Shown here one piece after another: positions 1-10,004 of a stretch of DNA of 64,000 bases. The notes beneath the pieces were generated by a model. It was given only the letters and a program-made list of their open reading frames with translations, ran no database searches and was not told the origin of the DNA. This DNA comes from Streptomyces sp. DG2A-72 (GTDB lineage: Bacteria > Actinomycetota > Actinomycetes > Streptomycetales > Streptomycetaceae). Made by a program: the position numbers and the translations under genes. The stretch's first letter is position 1, and every line of letters begins with the position of its first letter. The DNA lies in contig NZ_JASTLC010000001.1 of NCBI RefSeq assembly GCF_030499575.1, forward strand, positions 1,550,001 to 1,614,000, in the 5' to 3' direction.

Positions 1-130
1 GATGTCCGACGTCGGTCTGTGTCCCGCTCAGCACGGCGAGCCGTCGTTCGATCTGGATCTGCCCGATCGCCGTGTCGACGGGAGTGCCGAAGTCGTCGTA
101 CACCCCCTCGACCCGGGCGAGAGCGACCAC
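1..130 (-). CDS. Partial reading frame of unknown function, C-terminus outside the window
   Basis: On the minus strand this frame reads VVALARVEGVYDDFGTPV, then DTAIGQIQIERRLAVLSG, and stays open to the window edge. Its mixed acidic and hydrophobic composition looks coded, unlike the Arg/Ser-rich competing frames. The GTG at 130 is only a candidate start, because the frame is open further upstream towards the MFS stop. It lies just downstream of the MFS gene on the same strand. I do not recognise the family; too little is present to name a domain. Confidence 0.3.
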   Translation of the reverse strand, partial: MVALARVEGVYDDFGTPVDTAIGQIQIERRLAVLSGTQTDVGH

Positions 131-209
131 CGGGGCGAGTGCGAGCGCGCAACGGTTGCCGCGGGTAACACGAACCCCACCGTACGGTCGCCCGGAGTGA
201 CCGTCGTCT

Positions 210-1295
210 TCACCGCGTCGCCGCTCTGCCGGCCGCCAGCAGGGCCGCTGTCACCAGGTACGGCACCGCGAACACGGCGAAGGCGGTGCTGTGCGCGGCC
301 GTCGCGCCGATCGTCGCGTACGCGCCGTACGTGGCGACCGTGGCCAGCTCGGTGCCGAGACCGGCGAGCGAGGTCAGGGTGGCCCGGCGGCTGTCGTCGA
401 TGCGGTCCTGGAGGCGGGCGTCGACGAGCACGGTCGCCAGCTGGAAGCCGCCGAAGGCCAGGGCCACGAGGCCGATCCCGGCGACGGACGACGCCATGGC
501 ACCGACGGCGAGGGCGAGCGCGGCACCCGCGAGGAGTCCCGCGAACCCGGCCGTGCCGAGGCGTTCGGCGGGACCGGCCAGCAGGCTCCCGGCCGTGGCA
601 CCCGCCCAGATCAGCAGAAGCAGATACGGAACCCGCTCGTCCGGCACACCGAAGTCCCGCACCAGGAGCGCCGCGTACTCGTCGAGCGCACTCCACACCG
701 CGGTGACGGCCGGTACGAGCAGCAGCGCCCCGACCACCGACCGGTCGGCGCGGGCTTCGGCGAGCCCTGCCCGCACAGTCGCGGCCCAGTTGTCGTCGTC
801 CTCCGCGGGCGTCCGGTGCTCCGGGAACCGGCTCGCGGTCGCCGCGGCGAGCAGACAGGCCAGGACGCTCGCCGTCCCCACGGCCGGGTAACCACCCCAC
901 GCGAACACCGGCCCGGCGAGCCCCATCGCCGCCATGACGGCGATCAGCCCCGCCGCCCGCGCCCGGCCCATCACACGGGCGTACCGGTCGGCCGCGCCTA
1001 GCCGGTCCAGCTCGTCGTAGACCAGGGCCTCCAGCGCACCGGAGCCGAGCGCTCCGCCGGCGCCCCACAGGACGAAGCCGGCCGCGAAGGCCCAGTACGA
1101 CGGAACGATCACCCACAGCGCGAAGCCGGCAGCGGTCAGCAGTGGGCCGAGCCACAGCAGCAGTCGGCGGGAGACGGCGTCGGCCCAGGCACCGGAGGGG
1201 ACCTCCAGCAGCATGCCGGTGATCGACCACAGGGCGAAGAGGGAGGAGATCTGCCAGACCGACAACCCGGTGTCGCTGAACAGCAGCGCGTACAC
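210..1295 (-). CDS. MFS transporter, start codon problematic
   Basis: A polytopic membrane protein of the major facilitator type. Alternating hydrophobic segments run through the whole frame, with the MFS-like loop after the second helix (LEVPSGAWADAVSRRLL, compare the G-x-x-x-D-x-x-G-R-R signature). The coordinates use the only in-frame standard start, GTG at 1295, but this start has no Shine-Dalgarno and would cut off most of helix 1. The coding signal continues upstream (VRRLTATLYGYSFLDEFV) with no ATG, GTG or TTG before a TGA at 1380-1382. An ATG at 1397 is in frame but is stopped by that TGA after five codons. The gene may therefore use CTG or be damaged. It lies downstream of the Lrp gene and may be co-transcribed. 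The substrate cannot be told. Confidence 0.75.
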   Translation of the reverse strand: MYALLFSDTGLSVWQISSLFALWSITGMLLEVPSGAWADAVSRRLLLWLGPLLTAAGFALWVIVPSYWAFAAGFVLWGAGGALGSGALEALVYDELDRLGAADRYARVMGRARAAGLIAVMAAMGLAGPVFAWGGYPAVGTASVLACLLAAATASRFPEHRTPAEDDDNWAATVRAGLAEARADRSVVGALLLVPAVTAVWSALDEYAALLVRDFGVPDERVPYLLLLIWAGATAGSLLAGPAERLGTAGFAGLLAGAALALAVGAMASSVAGIGLVALAFGGFQLATVLVDARLQDRIDDSRRATLTSLAGLGTELATVATYGAYATIGATAAHSTAFAVFAVPYLVTAALLAAGRAATR

Positions 1296-1438
1296 CGGGT
1301 ACAGCAGGACGAACTCGTCCAGGAACGAGTAGCCGTACAGCGTCGCGGTCAGCCGTCGGACGCCAGGCTCTGGTGAGGATCAATGTCGCCAGGTCATGAC
1401 ACCGATGTTAGACCGGCCGAGCACATCCGTCCCCGGAA

Positions 1439-1891
1439 TTACGTGGGCGATCCCGACGAGAAGCGGCGCAGCAGCGGCGACAGCACCAGCACCGACTTCG
1501 TCCGCTCCACGAACGGCTCGCCCGCGATCCGCTCCAGCACCCGCTCGAAGTGGCGCATGTCGGAGGCGAAGACCTGGACGACCGCGTCCGCGTCACCCGT
1601 GACGGTGGACGCGGCCACGACCTCCTGATAGCGCTCCAGGCCCCGCCGGATGGTCTCCGGCGAGGTGTTGTGCCGGCAGTAGATCTCGACGAACCCCTCG
1701 GTCTCCCAGCCGAGCGCCGACGGGTCCACCCGTACGGTGAAGCCGGTGATGGCGCCGGTGGCGCGCAGCCGGTCCACGCGCCGTTTCACGGCGGGCGCGG
1801 ACAGGCCGACCAGTTGCCCGATGTCCGCGTAGGAGCGGCGGGCGTCCTCGGCGAGGGCGTGCACGATGCGTTCGTCGAGATCGTTCAGCAC
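1439..1891 (-). CDS. Lrp/AsnC-family transcriptional regulator
   Basis: A 150-aa protein of the usual family length. Residues 1-60 form the AsnC-type winged helix (LNDLDERIVHALAEDAR, then a helix-turn-helix SYADIGQLVGLSAPAVKRRV). The rest is the RAM-type effector-binding domain, ending in the typical VLSPLLRRF tail. The GTG start lies 10 bases after the permease stop, so the two are probably co-transcribed and translationally coupled. Members of this family usually sense amino acids and control transport or catabolism, so the permease is the obvious target. An array of GCAA/TTGC half-sites upstream of the permease could be its operator (inference). Confidence 0.92.
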   Translation of the reverse strand: MLNDLDERIVHALAEDARRSYADIGQLVGLSAPAVKRRVDRLRATGAITGFTVRVDPSALGWETEGFVEIYCRHNTSPETIRRGLERYQEVVAASTVTGDADAVVQVFASDMRHFERVLERIAGEPFVERTKSVLVLSPLLRRFSSGSPT

Positions 1892-1901
1892 TGCGGGTGG
1901 T

Positions 1902-3380
1902 TCACTTCACTTCTGATACGGCTGCTACAGCGAGGCGGGAACGGCGATAGCCGTAACTGAAGTAGAACACGAGACCCGCGGCCATCCAGCAGCCGAAGAC
2001 GACCCAGGTCACGGAGTCCAGGCTGAACATGTTGTACGCGCAGAAGCCGAAGCCGAGGACCGGCAGGACCGGCCCGAAGGGAACCTTGAACGTCCGCTCC
2101 AGCTCGGGTCGCTTGTAACGCAGCACGATCACCGCGATGTTGACCAGCGCGAAGGCGAACAGCGTGCCGATGCTGGTGGCGTCGACGAGCTTGCCCAGCG
2201 GGATCAGGGCGGCGAGCGCACCGCAGAACAGGGACACGATCACCGTGTTGAGGCGGGGTGCGCCGGTCTTGGCGTGGACCTTGCCGAGCGCCTTGGGCAC
2301 CAGGCCGTCGCGGGACATCGCGAAGAGGATGCGGGTCTGGCCGTAGAGGACGGTGAGGACCACGCTCGCGATGGAGATGACGGCGCCGAGCGCGAGCAGG
2401 GTGCCCCAGAAGGTCTGGCCGCTGACGTCGTTCATGATCGCGGCGAGGGAGGCCTCGGAGCCCTCGAACTTGGTCCAGTTCCAGGCGCCGACGGCGACGG
2501 CCGCGACAAGCACGTACAGCGCGGTGACGATGATCAGCGAGAGCATGATCGCCCGCGGCAGGTCCTTCTTGGGGTTCTTCGCCTCCTCACCGGCGGTGGA
2601 GGCGGCATCGAAGCCGATGTAGGAGAAGAAGAGCGTGGCGCCGGCCGCACTCACGCCCGCCATGCCGAGCGGCATGAAGTCCTCGTAGTTGCCGGACTTG
2701 AAGCCCATGAAGCCGACCGCGCAGAACAGCACCAGCGCGGCGATCTTCACCGCGACCATGATCGTGTTGGCGCGGGCGGACTCCCGGACGCCACCGAGCA
2801 GGAACACCATCGCCAGCAGGACGACGATCAGCGCGGGCAGGTTGATGATCCCGCCCTCGCCGGGCGCGGAGGACAGCGTCGCCGGGATGGTGACCCCTAT
2901 CGTCCCGTCGAGCAGTTCGTTCAGGTACTCGCCCCAGCCGACCGCGACGGCGGCCACGGACACGCCGTACTCCAGCACCAGGCACCAGCCGCAGACCCAG
3001 GCCACGAGTTCGCCCATCGTTGCGTACGCATACGAGTACGAGGAGCCCGCGACCGGGATGCTGCCCGCGAGTTCCGCGTACGACAGCGCCGAGAACAAGG
3101 CCGTGAGACCGGCGATGACGAAGGCGAGGGTGACCGCGGGGCCCGCCTCGGGGACGGCGTCGCCGAGCACGACGAAGATGCCGGTGCCGAGCGTGGCACC
3201 GATGCTGATCATGGTCAGCTGCCACAGCCCGAGGGAGCGGCGCAGCGCCCCTCCCTCACCCTGGCCGCCCTCCGCGACCAGGTGTTCCACGGGCTTGCGA
3301 CGCAACAGGCGCGCGCCGAAGCCCGGCGAGGCAGGGACGGTCTGACTGCGGTCGTGCGGGGGTGCGCCTTGGTCGAGCAC
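1902..3380 (-). CDS. APC-superfamily amino-acid permease (CAT-like)
   Basis: A 492-aa cytoplasmic-membrane amino-acid/polyamine transporter. The cytosolic N-terminus leads into the family signature near helix 1 (SIGATLGTGIFVVLGDAV, the G-x-G unwound substrate-binding segment). About twelve hydrophobic segments follow, including FFSYIGFDAASTAGEEAKNP, a hallmark of cationic amino-acid transporter-like permeases. It starts with GTG at 3380. The Lrp/AsnC gene follows after 10 bases. Its leader holds a perfect 11-bp hairpin and, further up, repeated GCAA/TTGC half-sites, so both transcription start and leader folding may be controlled. The substrate is not determined by the sequence. Confidence 0.9.
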   Translation of the reverse strand: MLDQGAPPHDRSQTVPASPGFGARLLRRKPVEHLVAEGGQGEGGALRRSLGLWQLTMISIGATLGTGIFVVLGDAVPEAGPAVTLAFVIAGLTALFSALSYAELAGSIPVAGSSYSYAYATMGELVAWVCGWCLVLEYGVSVAAVAVGWGEYLNELLDGTIGVTIPATLSSAPGEGGIINLPALIVVLLAMVFLLGGVRESARANTIMVAVKIAALVLFCAVGFMGFKSGNYEDFMPLGMAGVSAAGATLFFSYIGFDAASTAGEEAKNPKKDLPRAIMLSLIIVTALYVLVAAVAVGAWNWTKFEGSEASLAAIMNDVSGQTFWGTLLALGAVISIASVVLTVLYGQTRILFAMSRDGLVPKALGKVHAKTGAPRLNTVIVSLFCGALAALIPLGKLVDATSIGTLFAFALVNIAVIVLRYKRPELERTFKVPFGPVLPVLGFGFCAYNMFSLDSVTWVVFGCWMAAGLVFYFSYGYRRSRLAVAAVSEVK

Positions 3381-3438
3381 GCGCTGGCTCCTTCATCGCT
3401 GCCGGTCAGGGGCGACAGGGACCGGCGGCACCCCTTCG

Positions 3439-3468
3439 GGCAGGGACCCACCGAGCGGGGTCCCTGCC
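3439..3468 (-). promoter_or_regulatory. Perfect 11-bp hairpin in the permease leader
   Basis: The arms 3439-3449 (GGCAGGGACCC) and 3458-3468 (GGGTCCCTGCC) pair perfectly around an 8-base loop, about 60 bases upstream of the permease GTG. No U-run follows directly. It could be an attenuator, an RNA-stability element or an operator palindrome. Confidence 0.5.
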
Positions 3469-3504
3469 ACGCCACGTACGAGGCGACAGCCTACGAGGAC
3501 GGCG

Positions 3505-3551
3505 TTGCCGTTGTAATGCAGCAACCTTGCGTGTGCCCGCAAGATCATTGC
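3505..3551 (-). promoter_or_regulatory. Array of GCAA/TTGC half-sites, possible Lrp operator
   Basis: On the plus strand, TTGC at 3505 and 3527 and 3548 alternates with GCAA at 3521 and 3539, giving overlapping inverted repeats (such as GCAACCTTGC). Lrp-type regulators often bind several phased degenerate palindromes, and an Lrp gene sits in the same unit. The assignment is inference. Confidence 0.4.
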
Positions 3552-3611
3552 GTCGATCATGGATGGGTGAGCGTTCGTTGCACGGCGGCTTTCGAGCGTT
3601 GCGCAGGCTGG

Positions 3612-4106
3612 TCAGAACAGGTCCTTGACGAGGAAGGTGCATGCATCGACCCAGTCGTGGAACCTGCCGTCGGTGCCCTCGTACGACCAGCGGTCGTAGT
3701 AGTCGATCAAGGGCTGATAGCCGAGCCGTGTGTACAGGGCGGCCGCACGTGGGTTGTCCTTCGCGACACCGATGCCGACGACCGTGATCCCGCGTTCCCG
3801 TACCCGCTCCTCGGCGGCGTGGATGAGTGCCGTGCCGATGCCTTGTGAGCGGAGTTCCTCCGAGACGCCCAGAGCGCCGATCTCCGGACAACCGGGCCGG
3901 GCGGCTCGCACGTCGGCGGCGTCACAACCGATCCAGCGCAGCTCGCCATGCCCGACGGGCCGCCCGTCCAGCCAGGCGACGAGATACGTGCTCTCGCCCC
4001 GCTCCTGACGCGCGAACCTGCGGGCGTGGAACGACATGGCGCCGGACGAGCCGAAGCGCTGATCGAGCAGCGCCACGTCGGCGGGCCCGCAGACGGTGAT
4101 CTCCAT
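3612..4106 (-). CDS. GNAT-family N-acetyltransferase
   Basis: A 164-aa single-domain GCN5-related acetyltransferase. The acetyl-CoA pyrophosphate-binding motif A is visible as EIGALGVSEELRSQGIGTAL (R-x-x-G-I-G). Motif B follows as NPRAAALYTRLGYQPLIDYY, where the family's Y-x-x-x-G-Y pattern is clear. I chose ATG 4106 (MEITVCGPADVALL) because the longer frame upstream is Arg/Pro/Ser-rich noise covering a terminator. The substrate is unknown; the GELRW and WVDACTFLVKDLF stretches resemble stand-alone Streptomyces acetyltransferases. It is separated from guaB1 by a strong hairpin, so it is probably transcribed alone. Confidence 0.87.
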   Translation of the reverse strand: MEITVCGPADVALLDQRFGSSGAMSFHARRFARQERGESTYLVAWLDGRPVGHGELRWIGCDAADVRAARPGCPEIGALGVSEELRSQGIGTALIHAAEERVRERGITVVGIGVAKDNPRAAALYTRLGYQPLIDYYDRWSYEGTDGRFHDWVDACTFLVKDLF

Positions 4107-4133
4107 GCCTCCGACGGTAGGCGCCCGGCATGC

Positions 4134-4180
4134 GCTCGGCCCCCGATTTTCCCGCCGACGCGGGACAACGGGGGCCGAGC
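4134..4180 (-). terminator. Hairpin terminator downstream of guaB1
   Basis: A perfect 12-bp outer stem (4134-4145 with 4169-4180, GCTCGGCCCCCG) encloses an inner stem TCCCG/CGGGA. It sits between the guaB1 stop and the acetyltransferase start, as expected for a rho-independent-like end of guaB1. Confidence 0.75.
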
Positions 4181-4194
4181 GAAAGGGACTTGGC

Positions 4195-5732
<1,538 letters not shown>

Positions 5733-6163
5733 GTGATCCTCCAGGGAGGTACGGGTACGGGGACTCCTGTGCCGGGCAGGAACCTGCCTTGCAACAAAAC
5801 GTTACCCGAGTGCTTGTATGACCGGCGAGCGCGATCATCCTGGCGCCTCCGAGACCGTCAGGGAACCGCGGGCACCAGGCTCCTCGGGTAGCGACCGTCG
5901 GCGAAGTGCGGGCCGGCACAGATGGCCGCGCGGTCACCGGGGTGGCGGCAGCCACTCCGGCCGGCAACTCCACGGGAGCCATCGCCCCGGTCCTGACGTG
6001 TGCGGCCGGCGCGACGGTATCGGCCGGAGCTCGGCGCCGAAGCCGGTCACTCGGTCGGCCATCGTTGCCTCGCCCACGACTTCCCGCCCCCATGGATATC
6101 GATCACATGTACGGAAATGATCCACCCAGGGAATCGGTACTTACATGCCGCTGGGGGCCATGA
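5733..6163. other. Divergent intergenic region, guaB1 leader to STAND gene
   Basis: About 430 bases with no convincing gene. The guaB1 side holds an imperfect inverted repeat, GGCAGGAACCTGCC (5775-5788), and a TTGCAACAAAAC stretch that could be promoter material. The stretch before 6164 (6090-6145) is less GC-rich than its surroundings and probably carries the STAND promoter, but no clear -35/-10 pair stands out. A 139-codon minus frame across this area has composition unlike a protein. Confidence 0.5.
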
Positions 6164-8311
6164 GTGCGGAGTCACGAGTTCGGGTCGAGCAACGAGTTGA
6201 GCGGTACCGTGCACGGCGCGACCGTCCAGGCGGGTGCGGTCTACGGCGGTATCCGCATCGACTCCCATGTGCAGTCCGTCGGACAGACGCCCTGGCAGTT
6301 TCCGCCCTCTGTCCGTATGGTCGACCGATCGCGAGAGCTGGCGGCACTGGAGCAGCACCGCTCCCGTGCCACCCGGGAGGAGCGGCCCACGCTGGCCGCG
6401 GTGAGCGGTCTTGGCGGGGTCGGGAAGACCACCCTCGCACTCAGCTGGCTGCACACATTGCGCCCCGACTTTCCGGGCGGCCAGTTGTACGCGGACCTCG
6501 GCGCCCAGTCCCCCGACGGCCCGGCGCTCCCGGGCGAGGTGCTCGGGCGCTTCCTGCGGGCTCTGGGGGTCTCCGTACAGGAGGTTCCCACATCGCTCGC
6601 CGAACGGACGGCGCTGTACCGATCCGTGACCGCCGACCGGCGTGTGGTGGTGCTGCTCGACGATGCCGCGACCGCAGCCCAGGTACGGCCGTTGCTGCCC
6701 GCGGGCGGAACTGTCACGGCAGTGACCAGCCGCAGCCGGCTGCCGGGGCTGACCGTCGACGGTTGCTTCCCCGTCCATGTGGAGCCGCTCGCCCCCGAAG
6801 CGGCGGTGGAACTGCTCGCGGACACCCTGTCCGACGGCCGGGTGGCCGCGCAGCCCGATGCCGCACGCACGCTGGTCGAGCTGTGCGCCGGACTGCCGCT
6901 GGCCGTGCGGGTCGCCGGTGCCCGGCTCGCGGCGCGACCGGCACGCCGTATCACCACGATGGTGCGCGCCCTCGCCGAGGAGCGCGACCGGCTGGAGGCG
7001 CTGGCCATAGACGGCGACCACGATGTGCGGGCCGCCCTGGACCTGTCGTACCGGGCGCTCCCGCCTGCGGCTGCCCGGCTCTACCGGCTGTTGGGGCTGC
7101 ACCCCGGCCCGGAGTTCGGCAGCGCGGTGGCGACCGCGCTCTGCACCGACGGGACCGAAGGGAACGCGGTGGAGTTACTGGAAATGCTGCATGACGCGAG
7201 TCTGCTCCTGGATGCCGGAGACGAACGCCACCGCTTTCACGATCTCGTGCGCCTGCACGCCACCACGAAAGCACTGGAGGACGAACCACCGCAGGAGCGC
7301 GGGATGGTCCTGCGCCGCATCGCCGACCACTACCTTGCGAGCGCCACGCGGGCCGAGGAGATCATCGACCCTCAGCACCGCACCATGACCAGGGACTACG
7401 GCGCCGGTCCGGTGGTCTCGGCGAATGTCGGCCGCGATCCCCAGGCCGCCCTGGACTGGCTCGAACGGGAACTGGGCAATGTGATGGCCGTGGTCCGCCA
7501 GGCTCGCGCCGCGGGCTTCCCGACCGTCGCCTGGCAGCTGGCCGACGCGCTGTGGCCCCTCTTCCTGCGGCGCAAGTTTTACGACGACTGGCGTACCGCG
7601 CACGAGGAAGGGCTCGCGGCAGCGCGGGAACTGGGCGACACGGCAGCCGAATGCCGGATGCTCACCTCCGGTGGCCTGGGGCAGCTCGGCTCCAGGAACC
7701 ACGACCGCGCCCTGGAGATGTTCGAACGCGCGGCGCGGCTCTTCCTGGATGCCGGCGACCGGCTCGGACATGCCCGCACGCTCAACTACCGAGGGCTCGC
7801 CCTGCAGCGGCTCGGACATCTGGAGGAGGCCACCGACCAGTTCCGACGCGCCGCCGAGGAGCTGCCGCAGCACGGCGATCGACGGGCCGGGGCACTGGCC
7901 CGGCTGAACCTCGCCGATACCGCTCTGGCCATGGGGCGCGCCGAATCGGCGCTGCACCACGCCGGCGCCGCGCACACCACGCTTCACCAGGAAGGCGACG
8001 CTTACAACGCCGCACGCGCGACCCTGCTCCTGGGCCGCGCGTCTCTCGCTCTGGACCGGCTCGATCAGGCAGGCGAACAGCTGTCGTCCGCCCTGGCGAC
8101 CCTGCGCGAGATGGCGGCGCGCTACGAGATGGCCCGCGCCGTCGGCGGTTTGGCCGAGGTCGCCGAGCGGCGCGGCGACGCAGACACCGCCCGCGACCAC
8201 TACCGAGAGGCGCTGGAGCTCTACGCCTGCGTCGACCGGTCCCGATCGGAGGAGGCGGAATCCGCGCGCCGCCGCCTCCGATGGTTGGAGGGCGGCGGAT
8301 CCGAGGTCTGA
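6164..8311 (+). CDS. STAND NTPase: amyloid-like N-terminal motif, NB-ARC, TPR
   Basis: A 715-aa NLR-like protein. Residues 10-32 (NELSGTVHGATVQAGAV, then YGGIRI) form a short Gly/Gln motif in an otherwise linker-like N-terminus, of the kind described as bacterial amyloid signalling motifs; V21-Q22-A23-G24 recalls the RHIM core. The NB-ARC follows, with Walker A GLGGVGKT (82-89), Walker B VVVLLDDA and a GLPLAVRVAG helix. Tetratricopeptide repeats fill about 440-700. GTG 6164 is preceded by GGGGG at 6153-6157. Tripping of such proteins normally leads to oligomerisation and, through the N-terminal motif, templating of an effector. A candidate effector with a related C-terminal motif lies at 13837-14280. 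A TTA codon at 7175-7177 suggests bldA dependence. The 3' end overlaps the opposing gene by 91 bases. Confidence 0.88.
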   Translation: MRSHEFGSSNELSGTVHGATVQAGAVYGGIRIDSHVQSVGQTPWQFPPSVRMVDRSRELAALEQHRSRATREERPTLAAVSGLGGVGKTTLALSWLHTLRPDFPGGQLYADLGAQSPDGPALPGEVLGRFLRALGVSVQEVPTSLAERTALYRSVTADRRVVVLLDDAATAAQVRPLLPAGGTVTAVTSRSRLPGLTVDGCFPVHVEPLAPEAAVELLADTLSDGRVAAQPDAARTLVELCAGLPLAVRVAGARLAARPARRITTMVRALAEERDRLEALAIDGDHDVRAALDLSYRALPPAAARLYRLLGLHPGPEFGSAVATALCTDGTEGNAVELLEMLHDASLLLDAGDERHRFHDLVRLHATTKALEDEPPQERGMVLRRIADHYLASATRAEEIIDPQHRTMTRDYGAGPVVSANVGRDPQAALDWLERELGNVMAVVRQARAAGFPTVAWQLADALWPLFLRRKFYDDWRTAHEEGLAAARELGDTAAECRMLTSGGLGQLGSRNHDRALEMFERAARLFLDAGDRLGHARTLNYRGLALQRLGHLEEATDQFRRAAEELPQHGDRRAGALARLNLADTALAMGRAESALHHAGAAHTTLHQEGDAYNAARATLLLGRASLALDRLDQAGEQLSSALATLREMAARYEMARAVGGLAEVAERRGDADTARDHYREALELYACVDRSRSEEAESARRRLRWLEGGGSEV

Positions 8312-8751
8312 GTCTGCGGGACATACGGCGATGCCAAGCTGAACTCCGCCGTGGGCAGGCCCGCCACCAGCCAGGAATGGGCGAGCGAGGCAAGGGCCGC
8401 CCACAGTTCCTCGGGCCGTTCCGGGCCTGAGGCGCTGTGGGCTTCGAGTTCGAGCAGGACCCCGTCCGGACAGAACCGGAGCCAGCAGCGGGAGCCGTGA
8501 TGGACAGCCACCACCAGGGCCCCCGGATGGGCAGCCGCTGTCTCGGCGGCCCTCTGCGCTCCCCTGCCGTGCTCGATCAGCACATCGGCGAGCAGAGCCA
8601 GGCGCCCCCGCGATGGAAGCCTGACCCGGACATGCTCGTCCACGGTCACCGTCAGGGAGGCCGGGTCCACCAGTACGGAACAGACTCGGCACGCCGGGCC
8701 ACCTGACTCCGTGCCGCGGAAGGAGGACATCACGGCTACGAGCGCCGTCAC
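8221..8751 (-). CDS. Unrecognised 176-aa protein
   Basis: I do not recognise this family. The N-terminal half has a CRVC pair (ACRVCSVLVDP) and regular beta-like segments (SLTVTVDEHVRVRLPSRGRL, WLRFCPDGVLLELEAHS). A helical stretch follows (EELWAALASLAHSWLVAGLP). GTG 8751 overlaps the stop of the upstream gene as GTGA and is preferred for coupling; ATG 8730 (MSSFRGTES) is an alternative. The last 30 residues, read antisense to the STAND gene, turn into a low-complexity Arg/Ser tail (NHRRRRRADSASSDRDRSTQ), so the original stop may have been lost. It is probably co-expressed with the gene at 8748-10004. Confidence 0.6.
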   Translation of the reverse strand: MTALVAVMSSFRGTESGGPACRVCSVLVDPASLTVTVDEHVRVRLPSRGRLALLADVLIEHGRGAQRAAETAAAHPGALVVAVHHGSRCWLRFCPDGVLLELEAHSASGPERPEELWAALASLAHSWLVAGLPTAEFSLASPYVPQTQTSDPPPSNHRRRRRADSASSDRDRSTQA

Positions 8752-10004
8752 GGCGCGCCCACGCTGCCGGGTTCGTCGTAACGCACCGTGATCGGGAGAC
8801 GTGCCGGTTCCGTCGTCGCGCGGATGGCGGGGGCCCGCAGGCGGAGCTTGCGGTAGAGCAGTGCGCGCATCTTGCGGGAAAACCGGCCTGGTTCCGAGGA
8901 GATGCGGGACGCCACCCGCTCGTGTCGATGTGTACGGCACGTCGCCAAGCTCCGCCTGAGCTGCGGGCGCAGCGGACGGTCTCCGCGTAGGCGCGGTGCG
9001 AAGGACATGAGTTCGGCGAGCGGAGAACCCGGATCCACATCGGCATCGGGCCGACCCGCCATCAGGACGGGCACGCCGGTCATCGCGCCGTAGAGGGTGA
9101 CCGAACCATGGTCGCCCACGATGTAGTCGGCGGCGACGACCGCTCCGGTCCAGTCTCCGTACGGACTGACCAGGCTCAGGCCCGAGCGCCCCAGCCCGGC
9201 GAGCCAGGCCCGGACCTGCCAGGCTCCGTGCGCGTTCCAGACATGGGGATGCAGGAGCGCGGCGATGCGGAACTCGTCCCGCGGCAGTTCGCCGACCAGT
9301 CGCTCCAGGACCTCCCAGCCCTGCCCCAGAAGCGAGTCGGGTCCCCAGGTGGAACAGACGAGGATCAGCCGTTGTCCGGCCCTGGCACCGAGGGCGTCCC
9401 GGTAGAGCGCCCGAAAGGGAAGGCCGGCGGCGATGCGGTCGAAGCACGGGTCGCCGACCACCTCGGCCACCGGCAGTGCCTCAGGGCATTCACGGCCGAG
9501 CCTGGTCAGCTCCTCATGATGGGCCAGCGCGATGACCTCGGGCACCACCGCACCGTCTCGCACCAGCCGCTGCCTGCTGAGGCCGTACACACCGCGCTGC
9601 GCCGCCGGCCGGTCGGGCCGCCCGGCCGGCGTGAGTTTGTTGTGGCCGGCTCCGTGCGGGAGCACGATCACAGGGGTGTGCAGTTCGTGGAGGCTGCCGT
9701 GGCTCGCGGCCAGAGCGAGGTCGAAGTGTGTCTGCACCGCCTGGCTCCACGGCATGACCAGACCTCCCATCTGGTCCAGGAACTCGGCCACCCCGTTGCC
9801 GAACACATCGGGTGCCTGGGTGAAGAAGGTCTGCACCCTGATGTCGCCTTCCAGCAGACGTATCGTGTCGAGCAGCCGCTGCCCGGCGATCACGGTGTGC
9901 ACCACGACCAGGACTCGCCGGCGAGTCCTGCGGGTGGCCCAGCGCTCGACGTCCGGCCGTACCGGCACATGTCGCCAGTGCGGCTCGGTCACTGTCACGC
10001 TCAT
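8748..10004 (-). CDS. GT-B-fold glycosyl/glycerophosphotransferase-like protein
   Basis: A 418-aa protein. After an N-terminal Rossmann-like start (RRRVLVVVHTVIAGQRLLDT) it has HELHTPVIVLPHGAGHNKL and, in the C-terminal half, ILVCSTWGPDSL and ADYIVGDHGSVTLYGAMTGV. This HG...K plus D-x-G-S-x-x-x-Y-x-A-x-x-G pattern resembles CDP-glycerol glycerophosphotransferase (TagF-like) and related GT-B enzymes, which transfer polyol phosphates or sugars to cell-surface polymers. The match is by eye and the substrate unknown. ATG 10004 has CGGGGGA about 9 bases upstream. The gene is divergent from the SARP-STAND regulator and overlaps the next gene by 4 bases. Confidence 0.55.
   Translation of the reverse strand: MSVTVTEPHWRHVPVRPDVERWATRRTRRRVLVVVHTVIAGQRLLDTIRLLEGDIRVQTFFTQAPDVFGNGVAEFLDQMGGLVMPWSQAVQTHFDLALAASHGSLHELHTPVIVLPHGAGHNKLTPAGRPDRPAAQRGVYGLSRQRLVRDGAVVPEVIALAHHEELTRLGRECPEALPVAEVVGDPCFDRIAAGLPFRALYRDALGARAGQRLILVCSTWGPDSLLGQGWEVLERLVGELPRDEFRIAALLHPHVWNAHGAWQVRAWLAGLGRSGLSLVSPYGDWTGAVVAADYIVGDHGSVTLYGAMTGVPVLMAGRPDADVDPGSPLAELMSFAPRLRGDRPLRPQLRRSLATCRTHRHERVASRISSEPGRFSRKMRALLYRKLRLRAPAIRATTEPARLPITVRYDEPGSVGAP

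Noticed and set aside
28..1383. Minus-strand frame of 451 codons across the MFS gene
   Set aside because: Arg/Gly/Pro-rich shadow. The membrane-helix signal lies in the other frame (210-1295 and upstream).
3439..3468. Guanidine (mini-ykkC type) riboswitch in the permease leader
   Set aside because: Only one hairpin is present and the loop lacks the ACGR sequence.
6145..7194. Plus frame starting at ATG 6145 over the STAND gene
   Set aside because: The NB-ARC motifs are in the frame starting at GTG 6164, which also has the better ribosome-binding site.
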